From: Aestuariivita sp964402685
GTDB lineage: Bacteria > Pseudomonadota > Alphaproteobacteria > Rhodobacterales > Rhodobacteraceae
Length of the DNA: 64,000 nt
Reading direction: 5' to 3'
NCBI GenBank assembly: GCA_964402685.1
Contig: CAYODE010000004.1
Location: 1 to 64,000, forward strand
Shown: positions 58,695 to 64,000 of the stretch, piece by piece
Position numbering within the stretch: position 1 is the first letter of the stretch
Layout: the number at the start of each line of letters is the position of its first letter
The notes under the pieces: model-generated
What the model was told of the DNA's origin: nothing
Seen by the model: the letters and a program-made list of their open reading frames with translations, nothing else
Database searches by the model: none
Position numbers and translations under genes: made by a program

Positions 58695-59585
58695 ATGCAA
58701 TTGGCCCAAGCCAAGGACACGACAGATTTTATCATCGCGCCGGATCCCGCTGCGCCGCGCCTCACTCGCGCCGTCGAAGGTGTTGACCAGAATGGTGCGG
58801 TCAGCTGTATCTCAGTCGTCGAAGAGCGGCCCTTGACGATCTTCCTGAATAGTCAGGAGATCGTTACGGCTATGACCATTGGGGATTACCCTGAATATCT
58901 GGCGCTTGGTTTCCTGCTGAACCAAGGCATGTTGCAACGTGATGAGACGATCACCGGCGTAGATTACGACGAGGATTTGGAAACCGTCGTAGTACGCACT
59001 GCATCGCAAACGACCTATGAAGACAAACTGAAGAAAAAGACCCGAACCAGCGGCTGCGCCGTTGGCACTGTGTTCGGTGACATGATGGAGGGGCTAGAGG
59101 GCGTGACTTTGCCAGCCACCTCCCTGCGCACGTCTTGGCTGTATGAGTTGGCGGCCAAGATCAATCGAACACCTTCGCTCTATCTCGAAGCAGGAGCGAT
59201 CCACGGCACGGTGCTCTGTCGTCAGGATAGGCCGCTGGTCTATATGGAAGATGTTGGGCGGCATAATGCCGTCGACAAGATCGCGGGATGGATGCTGCGG
59301 AATGGCGTCGATCCATCGGATAAGGTGCTTTACACAACCGGGCGATTGACCTCTGAAATGGTGATCAAGACAGCGATGATGGGAATTCCAGCGCTGGCGT
59401 CGCGGTCCGGCTTCACAGCGTGGGGCGTGGAGATTGCTCGGGAGGTTGGGCTCACCTTGATCGGACGCATGCGCGGTCGTCGGTTTGTGTGCCTGAGCGG
59501 GGAAGAGCGATTAATCCGCGACGTCGACCCCTCGTCCGTCGCAGAGGAAGACAAAAAACATCGCCGGAAGAGTGCCGCAGAATGA
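58695..59585 (+). CDS. fdhD: Formate dehydrogenase accessory sulfurtransferase FdhD
   Basis: 296 residues from the ATG at 58695. The GGGAGG directly before this ATG is also well placed for a TTG at 58701. FdhD transfers sulfur from IscS to the molybdenum cofactor of formate dehydrogenases. Seen are ERPLTIFLNSQEIVTAMTIGDYPEYLALGFLLNQGM, VYMEDVGRHNAVDKIAGWML and TGRLTSEMVIKTA. The active-site region is SGCAVGT with a single Cys (Cys121), where E. coli has a CxxC. First gene of the fdhD-mobA-mobB-moeA operon; overlaps mobA by 4 bases. Confidence 0.93.
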   Translation: MQLAQAKDTTDFIIAPDPAAPRLTRAVEGVDQNGAVSCISVVEERPLTIFLNSQEIVTAMTIGDYPEYLALGFLLNQGMLQRDETITGVDYDEDLETVVVRTASQTTYEDKLKKKTRTSGCAVGTVFGDMMEGLEGVTLPATSLRTSWLYELAAKINRTPSLYLEAGAIHGTVLCRQDRPLVYMEDVGRHNAVDKIAGWMLRNGVDPSDKVLYTTGRLTSEMVIKTAMMGIPALASRSGFTAWGVEIAREVGLTLIGRMRGRRFVCLSGEERLIRDVDPSSVAEEDKKHRRKSAAE

Positions 59586-60190
59586 AAGCAACGCTTGGGG
59601 TTATTCTGGCCGGTGGCCTGTCCCGGCGCATGGGGGGCGGGGATAAAGGGTTGTTGACGCTTGGCGGGCAAACGATCCTGGCTCGCGTCATTGACCGGTT
59701 GGAACCACAGGTGGCCGGTCTAGCGATCAACGCAAATGGCGATCCGACGCGGTTTGCATCCTATCAGGCGCCGGTCATTTCCGACAGCATTGATGGTTTC
59801 GTGGGCCCCCTGGCGGGTGTTCTCGCCGGGCTTGATTGGGCAGCGGAGCAGGGTGCGGACAGTATCGTTACGGCTGCTGCCGATACGCCGTTTTTCCCAG
59901 CCGACCTTGTACCGCAGCTGCAATTGGCCGGGGAAGGTATGACGCATCCGCTGGTACTTGCCGCGACACCGGATCCGGAGAAGGGACAGATCCGTCACCC
60001 GACCTTTGGATTGTGGCCAGTCGCCTTGCGCGATGATTTGCGCGCCGCGTTGACTGAGGGTTTACGAAAAGTGGTCTTATGGACGGACCAGCATGACGGG
60101 CGAGAGGCCGTGTTCCCTGTTGGCTCTATCGATCCGTTTTTTAATGTCAATACGCCGGAAGATCTGTCCTGCGCAGAGGAGATGCTATGA
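59582..60190 (+). CDS. mobA: Molybdenum cofactor guanylyltransferase
   Basis: 202 residues from the ATG at 59582; the open frame upstream overlaps fdhD. The nucleotidyltransferase motif is LAGGLSRRMGGGDKGLL, with GFVGPLAGVLAGLDWA and AADTPFFPADLV. It attaches GMP to molybdopterin to form the MGD cofactor used by DMSO reductase-family enzymes such as formate dehydrogenase. ATGA overlaps at both ends. Confidence 0.95.
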   Translation: MKATLGVILAGGLSRRMGGGDKGLLTLGGQTILARVIDRLEPQVAGLAINANGDPTRFASYQAPVISDSIDGFVGPLAGVLAGLDWAAEQGADSIVTAAADTPFFPADLVPQLQLAGEGMTHPLVLAATPDPEKGQIRHPTFGLWPVALRDDLRAALTEGLRKVVLWTDQHDGREAVFPVGSIDPFFNVNTPEDLSCAEEML

Positions 60191-60678
60191 GACTATATGG
60201 CGTTGTGGGATGGAAAAACGCAGGCAAGACAGGGTTGATGGAGCGCTTGGTTTCCGAGATATCCGGTCGTGGCTTTAAGGTGTCGACCGTCAAACATGCG
60301 CATCACACCTTTGATGTAGATCACCCGGGCAAGGACAGTCACCGACACCGGGTTGCAGGTGCCACCGAGGTCCTGCTTGCCTCCCGCAATCGCTTTGCGT
60401 TGATGCACGAACTCAGGGACGAAGATGAGCCTACCTTGGAGCACCTTCTGACCAAACTGACCCCGGTCGATCTGGTGTTGATCGAAGGATACAAGCGTGA
60501 CACCCATCCAAAGGTTGAGGCGCACCGGGCTGAGACAGGCAACCCATTGATTGCACCGGAAGATCCTACAATTCGTGCCGTGGCCAGCGACACACCACTT
60601 GCATTGGATCGCCCGGTTTTCGATCTGAACGACACGGTAGCCATCGCCGATTTCATTCTTGCCGAGGTCGGCTTGTGA
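60187..60678 (+). CDS. mobB: Molybdopterin-guanine dinucleotide biosynthesis protein B
   Basis: 163-residue GTP-binding protein. The P-loop is GWKNAGKTGLMERLV, with VSTVKHAHHTFDVDHPGKDSHRHRVAGA and DLVLIEGYKRDTHPKVEAHR as family blocks. It assists MobA in cofactor synthesis or delivery. Overlaps mobA and the moeA fusion by 4 bases each. Confidence 0.95.
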   Translation: MRLYGVVGWKNAGKTGLMERLVSEISGRGFKVSTVKHAHHTFDVDHPGKDSHRHRVAGATEVLLASRNRFALMHELRDEDEPTLEHLLTKLTPVDLVLIEGYKRDTHPKVEAHRAETGNPLIAPEDPTIRAVASDTPLALDRPVFDLNDTVAIADFILAEVGL

Positions 60679-62792
60679 CAAGGTTCGATACCATCCTGAT
60701 CGCCGATTGGTCGGCGGGCAAAAGGGCTCCAGCCAAACCGTCAAAGGACGCGATTTGGTTGGGCGTGGCCCGGGATGGTGTGACAGAAGAACCCGTTTAT
60801 TGCCGCAGCCGTGCTGAGGCAGAAGACTGGATGGCGTCTTTTTTTCAAGACGAAATGGCCGCTGACCGTCGGGTGCTGGCGGGGTTTGATTTTCCTTTTG
60901 GCTATCCCGCCGGAGTTGCGGCCAAGGTAACTGGATCGGATAATCCACTCGCGCTTTGGGCCTGGTTGGCAGAGCGGATCGAGGACCAGCCTGACGGCGC
61001 GAACAATCGTTATGCAGTGGCGGAAGAATTGAACGCTCTGTTCGATGGGCCGGGTCCGTTCTGGGGCAAACCTTCGGAAGACAAATGGCCCGGCATTCCC
61101 TATCGCAAGGCGGGGATCTATTATGATCAAGTCGCAGAACGTCGTGCGTGCGATCTGATCGCTGGCGCGTCGTCGTCCTGTTTTCAATTGGCGTTCCCAC
61201 CGACGGTTGGCGGGCAGATTCTCATGGGTCTGCCTACCCTGTGGCGGCTTCGGCAAATTAGCGGTGTCTCTGTTTGGCCATTTGATTCTTGGGAGGATGC
61301 ACCCGTTGTCTTGGCTGAAATATGGCCAGGCTTGATTGAGCCCGCTGTGAAGGTGGCCAAGACCCAGGAAGGGGCCATAAGGGATCGCGACCAGGTTCGC
61401 TTGCTCTCGCGCGCCGTCTCTCGCCTCAACCCGACCGAACTCACCCTGATGATGACAGAGTTACCGGACGCAGCCCGCGAAGAGGCTTGGATCCTCGGGG
61501 CTGGACATAAGGATCGCTTGGTCGAATTGGCCGGGGATAATCTGGCCCCACCCCCCCTGCGCAATGATTGCTTTGCTTTGCCCGCGGGTGTCGATTGGAC
61601 TCCGGTAGATGATGCGCTTGACCTCCTGAAAGCGCGTTTGACACCTGTGACAGGTGTTGAATCGGTCGCGGTCATAGACGCCTTGGGCCGGGTGCTGGCC
61701 GAGCCTGTCTTGGCAAAACGGTCCAACCCGCCTCAGCCCAATACGGCAGTTGATGGTTACGGATTCTCAGGCGGACGACCCGAAGGAGCTCATAAGCTGC
61801 CTTTAGTCGAGGGGCGCGCCGCGGCGGGGGTGCCGTTTACGGGCAAAGTTCCCGAAGATCATGCCATCCGGATTTTGACCGGGGCCGCTTTGCCCGATGG
61901 CGTCGATACTGTGATCCTAGAGGAAGACGTCACCACAGATGGAAAAGAGATCGCATTTCGCGGACCTTTGAAACAAGGAGCCAATACGCGCAAAGCTGGG
62001 GAGGATTTGACCGCGGGCGATCTGGCCGTTCCTCAAGGTCGGGTGTTGACCCCTGCGGATCTGGCCCTGATGTCGGCTGTTGGCATTTCCCAGGTGTCCG
62101 TGCGCGAGACATTGCGGGTTGCTGTGATCTCGACCGGGGATGAGTTGGTGGAACCTGGCGATGCCGCCGGACCAGGCCAGATCTTTGATGCAAACCGCCC
62201 AATGCTGCTGTCGATGATGGCGCGATTTGGCTTTGACGTGATCGATATGGGCCGGGTGCCCGATGATCGTGCGGCGTTGCGCAGCACACTCGATGCGGCT
62301 GCGGATCAAGCCGACGCTATCCTCACATCCGGCGGTGCATCAGCCGGCGATGAAGATCATGTATCCGCCCTTTTGAGAGAAGCAGGCGCGATGCAGGAAT
62401 GGCGGATCGCGGTCAAGCCCGGACGACCTTTGGCGTTGGGCATGTGGGATGGCACACCAGTCTTCGGGTTGCCGGGCAACCCGGTGGCGGCAATGGTCTG
62501 CACGCTGGTTTTTGCCCGCCCGGCCATGGGACTTTTGTCCGGTCAGGAATGGATCACACCCCAAGGTTTTGAACTGCCCGCGGCATTTGAAAAGCGCAAG
62601 AAACCCGGGCGGCGCGAATACCTGCGCGCGCGGGTGCGCGATGGACGGGCGGAAGTGTTCAAATCGGAAGGGTCGGGGCGTATCAGCGGGTTAAGCTGGG
62701 CGGAGGGGTTGGTCGAGATCGAAGACGGCGCTCGAGAGATCAAACCCGGGGATCTGGTTCGGTTCATCCCCTATGGAAGCTTTGGCTTATAG
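60675..62792 (+). CDS. moeA: MoeA molybdenum insertase with fused N-terminal RNase H-like (DUF429-like) domain
   Basis: 705 residues, against about 400 for standard MoeA. Residues 306-705 are MoeA: NTAVDGYGFSGG, GAALPDGVDTVILEE, ISTGDELVEPGD, TSGGASAGDEDHVS and FGLPGNPVAAMV, with the C-terminal beta domain ending YGSFGL. Residues 1-300 form a separate domain beginning DTILIADWSAGKRAPAKPSKDAIW and with LAGFDFPFGYPAGVA, a pattern resembling RNase H-fold DUF429-like proteins; its role is unknown. MoeA inserts molybdate into adenylylated molybdopterin. Last gene of the fdhD operon; ATGA overlap with mobB. The annotation of the N-terminal family is tentative. Confidence 0.9.
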   Translation: MTRFDTILIADWSAGKRAPAKPSKDAIWLGVARDGVTEEPVYCRSRAEAEDWMASFFQDEMAADRRVLAGFDFPFGYPAGVAAKVTGSDNPLALWAWLAERIEDQPDGANNRYAVAEELNALFDGPGPFWGKPSEDKWPGIPYRKAGIYYDQVAERRACDLIAGASSSCFQLAFPPTVGGQILMGLPTLWRLRQISGVSVWPFDSWEDAPVVLAEIWPGLIEPAVKVAKTQEGAIRDRDQVRLLSRAVSRLNPTELTLMMTELPDAAREEAWILGAGHKDRLVELAGDNLAPPPLRNDCFALPAGVDWTPVDDALDLLKARLTPVTGVESVAVIDALGRVLAEPVLAKRSNPPQPNTAVDGYGFSGGRPEGAHKLPLVEGRAAAGVPFTGKVPEDHAIRILTGAALPDGVDTVILEEDVTTDGKEIAFRGPLKQGANTRKAGEDLTAGDLAVPQGRVLTPADLALMSAVGISQVSVRETLRVAVISTGDELVEPGDAAGPGQIFDANRPMLLSMMARFGFDVIDMGRVPDDRAALRSTLDAAADQADAILTSGGASAGDEDHVSALLREAGAMQEWRIAVKPGRPLALGMWDGTPVFGLPGNPVAAMVCTLVFARPAMGLLSGQEWITPQGFELPAAFEKRKKPGRREYLRARVRDGRAEVFKSEGSGRISGLSWAEGLVEIEDGAREIKPGDLVRFIPYGSFGL

Positions 62793-62843
62793 GGTTAGGT
62801 TCGACCCGTCGAAACTTGCTCACATGGCGCGAGAAGGGGTTGA

Positions 62844-64000
62844 TCACCCGTGTCGCCTGTTTGTGATCCAACGGCATTGGTAGGGGGCAAAGTCGAATGC
62901 GTCCCCGACAGGGTCGATTGTCTCGCCGGATAGGATATCGAACCAATCATCCCCTTCAATCAGGTTCAACGCGACGGGATCTACTGCAACTGTGTCAGCG
63001 CTCACGTTGTGCAAGGCAAAAATGGACTGATCCCGATCCAGGCTTTGTCGCCAGACGCCAAAAATCCTGTCATCGGTTTGAAGAGTGAACTGCGTTGCAT
63101 TGGGGTGAAATGCCGGTTGTTTTGCGCGCAGCCCGATCCGCGTCTTTAGTGCGCCCAGAATAGTTGCGGTCACGCTGGCCGGGTCATCCAAAAGGCTTTG
63201 CAAAGCAGGATAATCCCAATGATGCCGGTTGATCGCCCGTTTCATTCCCGTCCGAGCAACCTTGTCGTGATCATTCGGAGTTGCGAGTAATGCGTGGATA
63301 TAGAAAGCCGGGATGCCTTCCAGTGCCATGACAATGGTTTGTGACGTCAAAAAGCGGTCGATTTGTAGATCGTCGGGGCCATCAAACGTGCCTTTCATCG
63401 CCTCGAAATACGTGATGTTCAGTTCATAGACCGACTCGGAGCCAGAGAGCGCACGCATAGAGACATCGCCATCAAATGCCTGAGCAGCCTTAACCATCGC
63501 GTCAATCTGGTCCTGTGGCAGAATCCCTTCGGCGGGACGCATCCCGATGCCATCATGGCTGGCCGAGAAATTCAGATACGCACAGCCCAACTGCGCAGGC
63601 GGCATCGCCGCTTGCCATTTGCGCAGGTATTTGGCCGAGCCTGATAAAAGCGCATGCAAGATCAGAGGGGGCAGGGGGAAGTTGTAGACAACGTGCGCCT
63701 CGTTTCGGTTGCCGAAATAACTGAGGTTTTCGGCGCTGGGCACATTGGTTTCTGTCAGCAGGATCACTGGTTCGACGGTATAGTCGCTCAAAAGCCGCAT
63801 CAGGCGGACGATTGCATGGGTTTGGGGCAAGTGGATGGACGGAGACCCAACTTCTTTCCAAAGAAACGCTACCGCATCCAATCGCAGAATGCGCACCCCG
63901 TTATCGATGTGCAGTCGCATTATGCGCAGGAATTCCAGCAGGACGTCCGGGTTGCGGAAATCAAGGTCTACCTGGTCATGGCTAAACGTACACCAGACGT
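62844..64000 (-). CDS. GH13 sucrose phosphorylase-like glycosidase, 5'-partial
   Basis: The frame is open to the window end, so the N terminus is missing; about 385 residues are visible. Segments of the GH13_18 family: TFSHDQVDLDFRNPDVL, then RILRLDAVAFLWKE with the catalytic Asp, ILLTETNVP with the acid/base Glu and NFSASHDGIGMRP with the third carboxylate. The C-terminal beta domain has FGVWRQSLDRDQSIFALHNVS. Likely substrates are sucrose, glucosylglycerate or related disaccharides; the exact one cannot be told. Convergent with the moeA fusion. Confidence 0.9.
   Translation of the reverse strand, partial: VWCTFSHDQVDLDFRNPDVLLEFLRIMRLHIDNGVRILRLDAVAFLWKEVGSPSIHLPQTHAIVRLMRLLSDYTVEPVILLTETNVPSAENLSYFGNRNEAHVVYNFPLPPLILHALLSGSAKYLRKWQAAMPPAQLGCAYLNFSASHDGIGMRPAEGILPQDQIDAMVKAAQAFDGDVSMRALSGSESVYELNITYFEAMKGTFDGPDDLQIDRFLTSQTIVMALEGIPAFYIHALLATPNDHDKVARTGMKRAINRHHWDYPALQSLLDDPASVTATILGALKTRIGLRAKQPAFHPNATQFTLQTDDRIFGVWRQSLDRDQSIFALHNVSADTVAVDPVALNLIEGDDWFDILSGETIDPVGDAFDFAPYQCRWITNRRHG

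Noticed and set aside
60193..61200. 335-codon antisense frame opposite mobB and moeA
   Set aside because: It spans two well-supported genes and their overlap; composition is rich in Arg, Pro and Gln, as expected for a shadow frame.

Overview
The window reads as a chromosomal segment of an alphaproteobacterium of the Rhodobacterales, most likely an aerobic anoxygenic phototroph of the Roseobacter type. The evidence is an LH2 antenna operon (pucB, pucA, pucC) with two PpsR-type palindromes, a plant-type glutamate-cysteine ligase, a small aa3-type cytochrome c oxidase subunit IV, a Hint-domain secreted protein, a monomeric isocitrate dehydrogenase, and dense co-directional gene packing with many ATGA overlaps. 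A run of exactly 100 N at 25125-25224 shows a scaffolded draft assembly.

Layout. 1-2.6 kb: end of a flavin disulfide reductase-like gene and a sensor kinase, then tRNA-Arg(ACG). 2.9-5.3 kb: flotillin/YqiJ membrane pair. 5.4-10.2 kb: an orphan mobile mystery protein A and a 1384-residue RTX/Calx-beta/Hint protein, the most accessory-looking part. 10.6-13.2 kb: two-gene molybdenum hydroxylase (IorA/IorB type). 13.4-23 kb: META-domain protein, isocitrate dehydrogenase, EamA exporter, CoxG-like protein, an ABC exporter pair, S49 peptidase, Ca/Na antiporter, SDR. 23.2-27.9 kb: uvrC, the N gap, a serine hydrolase, pgsA-moaD-moaE. 28.1-31.5 kb: the puc operon. 31.6-39.7 kb: OmpA/BON protein, ubiA, rsmE, gshA, a Rid protein, MFS exporter and Lrp regulator. 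39.8-43.7 kb: the minus-strand operon pyrB-hyp-hyp-tiny membrane ORF-pyrC'-plsY. 43.8-50.7 kb: family-4-like UDG, LysE exporter, moaB, RND efflux pair. 50.8-58.6 kb: DsbD-alpha-like protein, YqgE, TsaC, acyl-CoA dehydrogenase, MBL hydrolase, DUF6173, COX IV, lipoprotein, AzlCD. 58.7-62.8 kb: fdhD-mobA-mobB-moeA fusion operon. The end holds a partial GH13 sucrose phosphorylase-like gene.

Themes. Molybdenum cofactor synthesis is spread over three loci (moaDE, moaB, fdhD-mobAB-moeA) and a molybdenum hydroxylase is present to use it. The strongest candidate for an undescribed system is the fourth gene of the puc operon (30356-31459). It is translationally coupled to pucC and encodes a basic, cysteine-free protein with an alpha/beta N-terminal domain, followed by about 13 tandem 15-residue repeats rich in histidine and aromatic residues. 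The PucA beside it carries the Phe44-Leu45 pair known from blue-shifted LH2 (B800-820) complexes, plus a C-terminal extension of about 60 residues. Other notable points are a dihydroorotase homologue without its metal ligands beside pyrB, a MoeA fused to an extra N-terminal domain, and a UDG lacking most of the usual Fe-S cysteines.
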